Of a stretch of 59,070 nt of DNA, positions 51,774 to 59,070 are shown in pieces. Position numbers and translations under genes: made by a program. The stretch is from Butyrivibrio sp. (GTDB taxonomy: Bacteria > Bacillota > Clostridia > Lachnospirales > Lachnospiraceae), in assembly GCA_015056585.1 (NCBI GenBank), contig SVFZ01000045.1, positions 1 to 59,070 of the forward strand, written 5' to 3'. How positions within the stretch are numbered: position 1 is the first letter of the stretch; each line of letters begins with the position of its first letter. The notes under the pieces are model-generated. The model was not told the DNA's origin. It was given only the letters and a program-made list of their open reading frames with translations, and ran no database searches.

Positions 51774-51825
51774 ATATACGGATTGTTCCGTGCTTTGCAC
51801 TCTCGCAATCCTATATCATAGGACG
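51774..51825. repeat. Second copy of the GGATTGC/GCAATCC hairpin element, between dgt and dnaG
   Basis: On the minus strand TATGATATA-GGATTG and CAATCC-GTATATCATA form a long stem (about 15 bp with one unpaired base), with an inner GTGCAAAGCAC hairpin. GGATTGCGAGAGTG and CAATCCGTAT are shared with the eda-kdgK element. The dgt stop codon (TGA) lies in the stem, as the eda stop lies in the other copy's outer repeat. Confidence 0.75.
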
Positions 51826-52823
51826 TTCCAGGATCTGGGGATGTATATCTCTTCAAAAACTGCCACTGCGTAGCGGTCGGTCATGGAGCTGACATAATCA
51901 CATACAGCTCTTTCCTTCTCCGTCCCCTGATCCATCATCCTCTTAAGGTAGTCGGGAAGTTTGTCTATGTGATCCACATAGTACTGGTAAAGGATCTTGA
52001 TCATATCCTCAACCTTGCCCTCCTGACCCTTGGCGATTGGATTGGTATATACTCTCTCAAACATGAATTTGCGAAGCTCGTGAAAGGCGTTCTCAACCTC
52101 CGGTGACATCTTGATGTCATCCTGATCCATACTGTTTGAGATAATATCGTGAATAAAACTGTCAATCCATTCTCTGTTGGTATAACCTATCACTTTGGCC
52201 AGTTTGCTGGGAACATCGCTCTCAACAAGGATTCCGCCTCTTAGGGCATCGTCCATATCATGGTGCATATAAGCAATCTTGTCGGAAAGCCTTACCACCC
52301 TTCCCTCAAGTGTGGCAGCTCTAAGCTCCATTTCATGATTGATTATTCCGTCCCTGACTTCCCATGTAAGGTTCAAGCCATTGCCGTAGTTCTCAAGCTT
52401 CTCAACAATTCTGAGACTCTGCTCATTATGTTTAAATCCTAACGGGCATACATCATTAAGCGCTCTCTCGCCCGCGTGTCCAAAGGGAGTATGCCCCAGG
52501 TCGTGCCCAAGAGCTATTGCCTCTGCCAGATCCTCATTGAGCCTTAAAGCCTTGGCTATGGTTCTGGCATTCTGGGATACCTCCAGAGTATGAGTCATTC
52601 GAGTTCTGTAATGATCCCCGTCGGGAGATAAAAAAACCTGTGTCTTATCCTTGAGTCTTCTGAAGGACTTGGAATAAAGGATTCTATCCCTGTCTCTCTG
52701 AAAACAGGGCCTGATGTCGCAGGGTTTCTCATCCCTCTCTCTTCCCTTTGAATCTTTACTTAAAGTAGCATATTTACTTAATATTTGTGTTTCTCTCTCT
52801 TCCAGCTGTTCTCTGATCTTCAT
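51816..52823 (-). CDS. dgt: dGTP triphosphohydrolase-like HD protein
   Basis: The protein is 335 residues, with the HD-domain deoxynucleotide triphosphohydrolase motifs: RRLKDKTQVFLSPDGDHYRTRMTHTLEVSQ, AIALGHDLGHTPFGHAGE (HD motif) and DKIAYMHHDMDDA. It cleaves dNTPs to nucleoside and triphosphate. The start at 52823 has AGGTGA upstream; a TTG two codons earlier is rejected. First gene of the block dgt-dnaG-rpoD-trmK, where Firmicutes often have a dGTPase gene. Confidence 0.92.
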   Translation of the reverse strand: MKIREQLEERETQILSKYATLSKDSKGRERDEKPCDIRPCFQRDRDRILYSKSFRRLKDKTQVFLSPDGDHYRTRMTHTLEVSQNARTIAKALRLNEDLAEAIALGHDLGHTPFGHAGERALNDVCPLGFKHNEQSLRIVEKLENYGNGLNLTWEVRDGIINHEMELRAATLEGRVVRLSDKIAYMHHDMDDALRGGILVESDVPSKLAKVIGYTNREWIDSFIHDIISNSMDQDDIKMSPEVENAFHELRKFMFERVYTNPIAKGQEGKVEDMIKILYQYYVDHIDKLPDYLKRMMDQGTEKERAVCDYVSSMTDRYAVAVFEEIYIPRSWNVL

Positions 52824-52879
52824 AAGCAATCACCTTCCTGAAAGCTTGATAGAGCTTTTTTGATAATTTGAAGAAAAAA

Positions 52880-52907
52880 CTCCACAACGATAATATTCGT
52901 CGTGGAG
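52880..52907 (-). terminator. Terminator of the 54.2-53.0 kb three-gene operon
   Basis: An 11-bp stem (CTCCACGACGA / TCGTTGTGGAG on the minus strand, one G-U) with a 6-nt loop is followed by TTTTTT, 46 bp past the stop at 52954. Confidence 0.9.
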
Positions 52908-52953
52908 CTTCAAAATCCTTTTTTTAATTGTAAAAATTTTTTGAACATTAAGA

Positions 52954-53265
52954 TCATTTGGTCCATTCGGAGATTCTTGATTCGTACTGCTGATTTATCC
53001 ATGCCACTGCCGCTTCAAAGCCTTCCTGAGAAATCTCAAAGTTTTCGCTCGTCATAAGACTCTTGTCTGTAACGCCGTAGGAGTAAGGCTCCGGCCACAC
53101 AGTAGCCATCAAAGTTGCAGGCCCTCTTTTGTCCAAAGGAATAAACTTGACATTCTCCAAAGGTTCCCTTGCCAGGCGATATCGCATTCCCTTATAACTG
53201 CCAAAAAAAGCCTCTCCGTATTCGTAATGCATCAGATTAAAAAAAGTACTGAGTTCAATTGCCAT
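52954..53265 (-). CDS. Small soluble hypothetical protein, 103 aa
   Basis: I cannot assign a family. The protein is soluble, has an aromatic-rich N-terminal half (TFFNLMHYEYGEAFFGSYKGMRYRLARE), a central basic and proline-rich stretch, and a helical end (QEGFEAAVAWINQQY). It starts 2 nt after the stop of the DUF6465 gene with a weak ribosome-binding site, which suggests coupled translation. It is closed by a strong terminator. Its consistent position as third gene of the operon is the best hint that it works with the other two. Confidence 0.7.
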   Translation of the reverse strand: MAIELSTFFNLMHYEYGEAFFGSYKGMRYRLAREPLENVKFIPLDKRGPATLMATVWPEPYSYGVTDKSLMTSENFEISQEGFEAAVAWINQQYESRISEWTK

Positions 53266-53267
53266 AA

Positions 53268-53690
53268 TTAAAATTCTATCTTACCTGTCTCGCTGTGATT
53301 AACAACGTAATATGCCGCATTATCCGCGGGCTTTATGTATATCTGAATTTCCTTAATGTCAGTGAATTTATGCCCTTTCTTGACATAATCATCCTTGGCA
53401 GCATCCATGATGTCTGTGGTCCTGACCTCATGACTTTTGTACTGCACATAAACTTCCTCTTTGCAGGAAGCCATAGCTGCCCTCTTGGAAATTCCGCTGC
53501 CTACGGACTTTGCAGCCTTTGTAGCCTTATCCGTTACCGGTGCCGCTTTCTCTTTTACCAGATTAAGCACAGGCTCTGCCTTATCAAAAAGATCCTGAGC
53601 TACAGGCTCTACTTTATCAATATAAGGCTGTGCAGCATCCGTAACATCTTTAGCAAGCTTTTTTAATGTCTCTTCAGGTTTAAATTCCAT
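53268..53690 (-). CDS. DUF6465-type protein
   Basis: The protein is 140 residues. The N-terminal 65 residues are an amphipathic Lys/Ala/Val helix region (apolipoprotein- or LEA-like). The C-terminal 65 residues (EVYVQYKSHEVRTTDIMDAAKDDY ... HKFTDIKEIQIYIKPADNAAYYVVN) have the DUF6465 pattern seen in Lachnospiraceae. It has no signal or membrane segment. The domain is uncharacterised. It lies 18 bp after the membrane-protein gene with GGGGGA before the ATG. Confidence 0.65.
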   Translation of the reverse strand: MEFKPEETLKKLAKDVTDAAQPYIDKVEPVAQDLFDKAEPVLNLVKEKAAPVTDKATKAAKSVGSGISKRAAMASCKEEVYVQYKSHEVRTTDIMDAAKDDYVKKGHKFTDIKEIQIYIKPADNAAYYVVNHSETGKIEF

Positions 53691-53708
53691 AGCTCTTTTC
53701 CCCCGTAA

Positions 53709-54173
53709 TCACCTAAATTTACCAAAGAAATTGGCCAAAGGTCCCACTGCTCCCTGAAGATCAGTGATAGCCTGATTGAGTCCCTCAAAGTCAATTTCTG
53801 AGATTGATTTTACTGCATCTGTCATGACCTCAGCATTTTCATCCACAAGCTTATTCAGATTCTTGCTGGCTTCATTAAGTCCGTCGGTCATCTCGTCCAC
53901 TTGAACAAGGGATTCCTGAGCCTTGATCGCAGTATCGTTGATATGCGCAAGAGTTGTCTCCACCATCGGAACCACCTTCAAAACCGCAAATAGAACGCAC
54001 AAAGCTATCACAACCATACAGCATGCTGATATTCTCTGGTAAAAGAGCTGTTTTCCCGCAATACGCACAAGCTCATCGGGCTTTGGTTTAAAAGCCTTAG
54101 GCTCCGGAGTATCTTTAGGAAGTTCATTTTGCTGCGCTTCATTTTTTATCTGATTGGTATCTGTTTCGCTCAT
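53709..54173 (-). CDS. Single-pass membrane protein with extracellular helical domain
   Basis: The protein is 154 residues: an acidic cytoplasmic N-terminus (about 1-44), a membrane helix (about 48-68: ISACCMVVIALCVLFAVLKVV) and a heptad-patterned extracellular helix (about 75-140: TLAHINDTAIKAQESLVQVDEMTDGL). The helix resembles the dimerisation helices of chemoreceptors and MCE-like proteins, but there is no signalling domain. It is the first gene of a three-gene operon of unknown role. Confidence 0.7.
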   Translation of the reverse strand: MSETDTNQIKNEAQQNELPKDTPEPKAFKPKPDELVRIAGKQLFYQRISACCMVVIALCVLFAVLKVVPMVETTLAHINDTAIKAQESLVQVDEMTDGLNEASKNLNKLVDENAEVMTDAVKSISEIDFEGLNQAITDLQGAVGPLANFFGKFR

Positions 54174-54201
54174 GGTTATCCCCCTTTCTCATGACTATTA
54201 A

Positions 54202-54230
54202 ATTGTATCACATTATCGGGGTATAGTGAA
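54202..54230 (-). promoter_or_regulatory. Promoter of the three-gene unknown operon
   Basis: On the minus strand, -35 TTCACT (54225-54230), a 17-bp spacer and -10 TACAAT (54202-54207) lie about 30 bp before the 54173 start. Confidence 0.65.
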
Positions 54231-54270
54231 AAAATCTGTTTGCGCATTTTATTTACGACTAAAGGATGTT

Positions 54271-55314
54271 TCAACCTTTCATCATAGCTATAAATTCATC
54301 CTTGATGTCTGCAAACTGCTCGTTGACAAGACCAAAATCTTTTTCCTTGTAGTTCCAAAGCGCATTTCCGATACCATATTTCTCAAAAACAGTGTGAATA
54401 TCCTTAAGCCACCTTATCTTGCCATGGTTATCAGCAAGGTCTATAACGCCGTATTCACCGCAGTAGAGAGGAATGTCGTCCTGTTTTGATTTCTCAAGGG
54501 CAGGTTTAAAGATGGTCTCAAAGAAATCAGGTCCCAGCTTATCCACCTTAACTTTAAAAATAGCGCCTCCCATATCGGGATCGATAACTTTACTTCTTTC
54601 CTTATATGTATCCATATCTGCGGGATAATCAATCCTAAAGTCAGATGGCATCTGCTCTACCCAGTACGCGCCCTGATGTGTGAAAGGGAAAGGCTCGTAG
54701 CAGTGGAAATTGTAAACTATTTTTTCGTCAAAAGGAACCTTCAAAAGAGGAACCGTGAGCACACTGTTGTAGCAAACTCCGCCGCAGACAATCCATGTGT
54801 CCTTGCTGTATTCGCGGATAAGTGCGATAAAGCGGGCAAGGATGTCATTCCACGCATCAGCAACGCTCTCAAGTACAACCTCGTTGAGCGGCTCAAAAGC
54901 AACAGTCTCAGGATACTGTCCAAAGCGTTTTGCTATCTCTCTCCAAAGGTTCATGAATCTGTCCTGAAGAGCTTTGTCGTAAAAGAACTTTGCGCGGTCC
55001 ATATCTTTTTTCAGCGGATCAAAGGAATAACCATAGCACTCATGAAGGTCAATCAGCATATGAAGGCCGTATTTTTTACACCAGTCAAGGCAGCTTTGAA
55101 GATAACCAAAACCGTTTTCCTTTACATTACCCTCTTCGTCCTCGAGCACGTTGTAATCTACAGGTACTCTCACATGGTCAAAGCCAAGACTTGCGATGTA
55201 CTCAATATCTTTTTCCGTAATAAAAGTATCGAAATGCTCAATACTGTACTTATCAAACTGGGAAATCCATCCCCCAAGATTGACACCCTTTTGAAATCCT
55301 TCAAATTTCTTCAT
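54271..55314 (-). CDS. GH5 family beta-glucanase, cytoplasmic
   Basis: The protein is 347 residues of the GH5 clan GH-A fold, here for beta-1,4-glucan or similar oligosaccharides. Motifs are FQKGVNLGGW at the start, HVRVPVDY, LIDLHECYG, EPLNEV (acid/base Glu145) and CGEYGV (nucleophile Glu287). It has no signal peptide or binding module, so it likely trims imported oligosaccharides inside the cell, unlike secreted cellulases. GGAGG precedes ATG. The esterase gene upstream on the same strand is close enough (86 bp) for one transcript. Confidence 0.9.
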   Translation of the reverse strand: MKKFEGFQKGVNLGGWISQFDKYSIEHFDTFITEKDIEYIASLGFDHVRVPVDYNVLEDEEGNVKENGFGYLQSCLDWCKKYGLHMLIDLHECYGYSFDPLKKDMDRAKFFYDKALQDRFMNLWREIAKRFGQYPETVAFEPLNEVVLESVADAWNDILARFIALIREYSKDTWIVCGGVCYNSVLTVPLLKVPFDEKIVYNFHCYEPFPFTHQGAYWVEQMPSDFRIDYPADMDTYKERSKVIDPDMGGAIFKVKVDKLGPDFFETIFKPALEKSKQDDIPLYCGEYGVIDLADNHGKIRWLKDIHTVFEKYGIGNALWNYKEKDFGLVNEQFADIKDEFIAMMKG

Positions 55315-55399
55315 TTTTATCCTCCGTTTTGTATGCTATATAGTTGCCGGATACTTTTTTGTATCAATACCGTTATCTGAATTCAATGCAGCTGCTATT

Positions 55400-56575
<1,176 letters not shown>

Positions 56576-56707
56576 TTATATACTCTGAGAAATGAAAAAC
56601 CAGTTTTTGCCCTAAACTTGGCAATATGTAAGAAAAAATCCGCAAAATGTGTTAAAATGCTCTAGGGATAAAATGACATTTCTAAATGAGGGGATCTGAA
56701 AAAAAGT

Positions 56708-57367
56708 ATGACAAAAGCAAATTACAAAGCAGTTATTTTTGACATGGACGGGACACTTCTGAATTCAATAGAAGACCTGACCGATTCTATAAATTTCATT
56801 CTGGACAAGTACAAACTTCCGACCAAGACTCTTCCTGAGGTCAAGCACATGGTTGGAAGCGGTGCAGCCAAGCTCGTGGAAAGAGCAATTCCGCTGGGCA
56901 GGGATAATCCTAAGTTCAACACTATTCTCGATGACTACAAAGCTTATTATTTTGACCACTGTAATGAAAAGACAGGTCCCTATGATAATATTATTGAACT
57001 CTTAAAAGAGCTGAAATCAAGGGGCTTCAAACTGGCTATTGTTTCCAATAAATCCATGAAGGCCATTCAAGAGCTTAAGGATCTGTACTTTGAAGATTAT
57101 ATTGATGTGGCTGTTGGAGTAACAGACAATGTAAAGCGCAAACCCGCTCCTGATGAGTGCTATGAAGCCATGGAGCAATTGGGTGTCAATAAAGAGGATT
57201 GCATCTATGTCGGTGATTCTGACATAGATTACCTGACTGCAGTAAATACAGGGTTACCATGTATCTCCTGCCTCTGGGGCTTTAGGACCAAGGAAGAGCT
57301 AATTGACGCAGGAGCTGGGAATAACTATTTTGTAGAGGATCCACTGGAGATTCTGAATATTGTTTGA
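56708..57367 (+). CDS. HAD-family phosphatase (phosphoglycolate phosphatase-like)
   Basis: The protein is 219 residues with HAD motifs FDMDGTLLNS (Asp12 nucleophile, Asp14), IVSNKS (motif II), Lys145 and GDSDIDYLTA (Asp170, Asp174). A helical cap (about 20-85) is that of the Gph/PpaX subgroup, which hydrolyses phosphoglycolate or pyrophosphate. Substrate cannot be fixed from sequence. The best Shine-Dalgarno-like GAGGGGAT is 14 nt from the ATG, longer than ideal. It is on the plus strand, divergent from the esterase, and is followed by the tRNA gene. Confidence 0.9.
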   Translation: MTKANYKAVIFDMDGTLLNSIEDLTDSINFILDKYKLPTKTLPEVKHMVGSGAAKLVERAIPLGRDNPKFNTILDDYKAYYFDHCNEKTGPYDNIIELLKELKSRGFKLAIVSNKSMKAIQELKDLYFEDYIDVAVGVTDNVKRKPAPDECYEAMEQLGVNKEDCIYVGDSDIDYLTAVNTGLPCISCLWGFRTKEELIDAGAGNNYFVEDPLEILNIV

Positions 57368-57433
57368 AACACCGGAACGATCTTAAGACCTGTAGTCTGA
57401 AATACCTATCGAAAAATAGTTTAAAAAAATGTG

Positions 57434-57462
57434 TTGACGTTTTTCTTATAAATTGGTATCTT
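57434..57462 (+). promoter_or_regulatory. Promoter of tRNA-Leu
   Basis: TTGACG (57434-57439), a 17-bp spacer and TATCTT (57457-57462) lie about 33 bp before the tRNA 5' end. Confidence 0.7.
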
Positions 57463-57495
57463 ATATAAGTCGTCAAAAGTTATTGGCTACGGTTC

Positions 57496-57579
57496 GCGGA
57501 AGTGTCGGAATTGGCAGACGAGCAAGACTAAGGATCTTGTGATGCTTACATCGTGTGGGTTCAAGTCCCATCTTCCGCA
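57496..57579 (+). tRNA. tRNA-Leu, anticodon AAG
   Basis: 84 nt. The acceptor stem is GCGGAAG / CTTCCGC with discriminator A. The anticodon arm is CAAGA-CTAAGGA-TCTTG with AAG at positions 34-36, and a long variable arm TGATG-CTTA-CATCG marks a class II (Leu) tRNA. The CCA is not encoded. A34 would need deamination to inosine to read CUC and CUA codons. A rho-independent terminator directly follows. Confidence 0.93.
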
Positions 57580-57595
57580 CTGGATAATACGAAAA

Positions 57596-57625
57596 AGCCT
57601 CAGGCATAGAGCCTGGGGCTTTTTT
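57596..57625 (+). terminator. Terminator of tRNA-Leu
   Basis: A 10-bp stem AGCCTCAGGC / GCCTGGGGCT (one G-U) with a 5-nt loop is followed by six T. Confidence 0.93.
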
Positions 57626-57630
57626 CGTAT

Positions 57631-57720
57631 ACCCACTGGGGAGAGTTCCTCTCACCCAGTGGGTTTCCTGGCAGGAGCCGGTGGCTCCTGTCAGGACTAG
57701 GAACGAGCAAGGCTCGTTCC
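57631..57720. repeat. Array of three packed hairpins downstream of tRNA-Leu
   Basis: Hairpin A at 57631-57664 has arms ACCCACTGGG / CCCAGTGGGT continuing into GAGAG/CTCTC with a 3-nt loop. Hairpin B at 57667-57695 has arms CCTGGCAGGAGCC / GGCTCCTGTCAGG (one G-U) and loop GGT. Hairpin C at 57700-57720 has arms GGAACGAGC / GCTCGTTCC and loop AAG. They are separated by only 2-4 nt, have no T-runs after them, and contain no ORF. Together with the tRNA terminator they make four hairpins in 125 bp. Confidence 0.85.
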
Positions 57721-57726
57721 GTCGCT

Positions 57727-57740
57727 TCCCATCTTCCGCA
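57727..57740 (+). other. 14-bp copy of the tRNA-Leu 3' end, att-like
   Basis: TCCCATCTTCCGCA is identical to the tRNA 3' end (57566-57579), 161 bp downstream of it. Integrases that use tRNA genes leave such a direct repeat at the far end of the element. No integrase gene is seen here. Confidence 0.7.
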
Positions 57741-58180
57741 GCTTCACTACATAGATTTCCCCGGCGGTGAGCCCTCCTCTTTCCTATGCTTTTTCATGGG
57801 TGAATCTCAGTATTATCTGTATATTGGAAAAAACTCACCGACTAGCCTCTCCTGCCTTCGGTTTTTTCATGGGTAAGCCTCAGTTTATTCCATATATTGG
57901 AAAAAACTTATTTAGTTACCCTTTGATATCTGTTGCCAGAAACAAGATGCCATTTCAAAATGAATTACAATCTTATTTTCCTATTTATATCCATGATGTT
58001 TGGTTATAAAATAGTTGTGTTGCTGTCATATTATTACAGCTAAGGGCTAAATTAGATGCCATTTTTGAAAAGGGCTACATTGCAAGGCGCCATGTCTGGA
58101 AATAACGAAGTAAGAAAAAGAGTTTTGGAAAAGCATTCCTGAGGCGGAATCTACATTAAAAAAATGTACAGAGGAACATT
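57741..58180. other. Gene-poor stretch between the att-like repeat and GNAT gene
   Basis: No convincing gene. It contains the tandem repeat 57776-57909 and a 28-codon ORF (58056-58142, MPFLKRATLQ... ending EKHS) with an AAGGG box 10 nt upstream, which may be a remnant. An 80-codon ORF over the tandem repeats lacks a family match and is probably spurious. Confidence 0.5.
57776..57909 (+). repeat. Two imperfect tandem repeats of about 70 bp
   Basis: Units at 57776-57836 and 57846-57909 share CCTCT, TTTTTCATGGGT and ATATTGGAAAAAACT in the same order with an offset of 70-73 bp. Differences between them are scattered. Confidence 0.75.
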
Positions 58181-58618
58181 ATGATACACCTTAAAGAAGT
58201 AACACCGGACAATTGGAGATTAGAATTGTCTGTTAGTGAAGCGCAGAAAAACTATGTTTCAGATAGCAACAGGTTGCTTGCCAGAGCCTGGGCATATAGG
58301 AATTACCGAAGCAACGCATTTTTCATATACAATGACGATACAGCTATTGGTATGGCACTTTACTACGACTATGAGGAAGATCGGGCATATGACTTTAGCC
58401 AGCTTTTCATAGACCATCGGTATCAGGGAAACGGCTTCGGTCTTGAGGCAGCAAAGCAGATGCTTGAATTGATGCGATCAGACGGCAAGTACGACAAGGT
58501 TACCCTTTGCTATATTGACGGAAATGAAGCAGCAAAACGGATGTATGAGAAACTCGGCTTCGCCTTGACTGGCGATTCAGATGATGACGAGATCATAATG
58601 GAGAAATGGCTGCGATAA
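58181..58618 (+). CDS. GNAT-family N-acetyltransferase
   Basis: The protein is 145 residues. The acetyl-CoA site is LFIDHRYQGNGFGLEAAKQML (R/Q-x-x-G-x-G/A-like) and the C-terminal VTLCYIDGNEAAKRMYEKLGF is typical. It resembles spermidine/diamine acetyltransferases of the BltD/PaiA group, but the substrate is open. A GAGGAAC box precedes ATG by 4 nt. It lies in the tRNA-adjacent accessory stretch and is convergent with the DUF4256 gene. Confidence 0.88.
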   Translation: MIHLKEVTPDNWRLELSVSEAQKNYVSDSNRLLARAWAYRNYRSNAFFIYNDDTAIGMALYYDYEEDRAYDFSQLFIDHRYQGNGFGLEAAKQMLELMRSDGKYDKVTLCYIDGNEAAKRMYEKLGFALTGDSDDDEIIMEKWLR

Positions 58619-58664
58619 TTTTTTCCAAGATAACCCTCTATCGTTCATCCCGGCGAATTTGAAT

Positions 58665-59070
58665 TTATATAAGCGTATAACCTCTGAACCCGCGCACGGA
58701 ATAGTACGAATCCGCCCCATTATGGAATGTGAAAACCGTTCCGTAACGTCGTTCGCAGAACAATGCACCGCCCTTGTCGCGAATATCATCCGGCGTATTG
58801 ATCCAACTTGACGTTTTCAAATCAAATTCCCCGAGACTTTGCAGTCGGCGATAGAGTTCCTCCGTCATGATCAAAACGCCGATTTCTTTTGCTTTCCATT
58901 CGGCGCTGCCTGACGGCGGGTTTTTAGCACGCCCCTGTAATGCCTTTTCGTCATAGCACAGGCTTCTGCGCCCAGAAGGGGACTCCTTTGCGCAGTCGCA
59001 GAAACTTAGCTTTCCCGTCTTTTCGTCATAGCCGATGGTATCCGGTTCTCCGCCGCTCTCCTCCATCCTC
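58665..59070 (-). CDS. DUF4256 protein, N-terminal part cut by window edge
   Basis: 134 residues are visible: MEESGGEPDTIGYDEKTGKLSFCDCAKESPSGRRSLCYDEKAL, then SSWINTPDDIRDKGGALFCERRYGTVFTFHNGADSYYSVRGFRG to the stop. These match DUF4256 proteins, whose function is unknown. The frame stays open to the window edge, so the N-terminus (usually another 50 or so residues) is missing. The sequence is visibly richer in G and C than the rest of the window, consistent with acquisition by transfer. Confidence 0.85.
   Translation of the reverse strand, partial: RMEESGGEPDTIGYDEKTGKLSFCDCAKESPSGRRSLCYDEKALQGRAKNPPSGSAEWKAKEIGVLIMTEELYRRLQSLGEFDLKTSSWINTPDDIRDKGGALFCERRYGTVFTFHNGADSYYSVRGFRGYTLI

Noticed and set aside
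54676..55380. 234-codon plus-strand ORF
   Set aside because: Antisense to the GH5 gene, whose motifs are complete on the other strand.
57473..57655. 60-codon minus-strand ORF over the tRNA
   Set aside because: It runs through the tRNA-Leu gene and its terminator, which explain the sequence.
57767..58009. 80-codon ORF over the tandem repeats
   Set aside because: The repeat units are read in different frames, and there is no convincing ribosome-binding site.

Overview
The window looks like a chromosomal segment of an anaerobic Firmicute of the family Lachnospiraceae. Butyrivibrio or Pseudobutyrivibrio is the best guess. This is inferred from gene content (TGS-type nucleoside kinase, DUF6465 protein, InlB/MBG-repeat giant surface protein, plant-polysaccharide catabolism), moderately low GC, strong GGAGG ribosome-binding sites and class A RNase P RNA. 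No rRNA is present to confirm it. Almost every gene from the left edge to 56.5 kb is on the minus strand. The plus-strand exceptions are a serine hydrolase (17.8-19.4 kb), a HAD phosphatase, a tRNA-Leu and a GNAT acetyltransferase.

Layout. 0-3.1 kb: a cell-envelope/housekeeping operon (peptidoglycan deacetylase, bactofilin, pyrH, frr). 3.2-9.4 kb: two secreted proteins (one a DUF5722-type glycosidase candidate), truA and the tldE/tldD pair. 9.5-17.7 kb: a Cache chemoreceptor, a methionine-type ABC importer (metN-metI-metQ) followed by an M20 amidohydrolase, and the rRNA methyltransferase rlmD. 17.8-28 kb: a serine hydrolase, a GH35 beta-galactosidase, a three-gene oligosaccharide ABC importer, its LacI regulator with three matching operators, and an HD-GYP protein whose outer domain resembles a cellulose-binding module. 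28-32.3 kb: a complete kduI-kduD-eda-kdgK route from unsaturated uronates to pyruvate plus glyceraldehyde-3-phosphate. 32.5-33 kb: rnpB. 33-36.5 kb: ECF-type sigma factor, membrane anti-sigma and a von Willebrand lipoprotein. 36.6-45.4 kb: one 2,908-residue repeat-rich surface protein. 45.7-52.8 kb: the macromolecular-synthesis block dgt-dnaG-rpoD-trmK plus a nucleoside kinase. 53-56.6 kb: a three-gene unknown membrane operon, a cytoplasmic GH5 glucanase and a lipoprotein esterase. 56.7-59 kb: a HAD phosphatase, tRNA-Leu(AAG), and a tRNA-adjacent accessory stretch with packed hairpins, a 14-bp copy of the tRNA 3' end, a tandem repeat, a GNAT gene and a DUF4256 gene of different composition.

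The main theme is plant-fibre use. Galactosides or related oligosaccharides would enter through the LacI-controlled importer and be cut by GH35. Uronates from pectin would be routed through the kdu/kdg/eda genes. The GH5 and CE1-like enzymes fit glucan and esterified-xylan breakdown. The HD-GYP protein may link substrate contact to c-di-GMP turnover. The most unusual signals are that HD-GYP fusion, an inverted-repeat hairpin element that starts at the stop codon of two unrelated genes, the hairpin array and att-like repeat beside tRNA-Leu(AAG), the Eda-VOC fusion, the lysine-rich tail on RpoD, and the non-LPXTG C-terminus of the giant protein.
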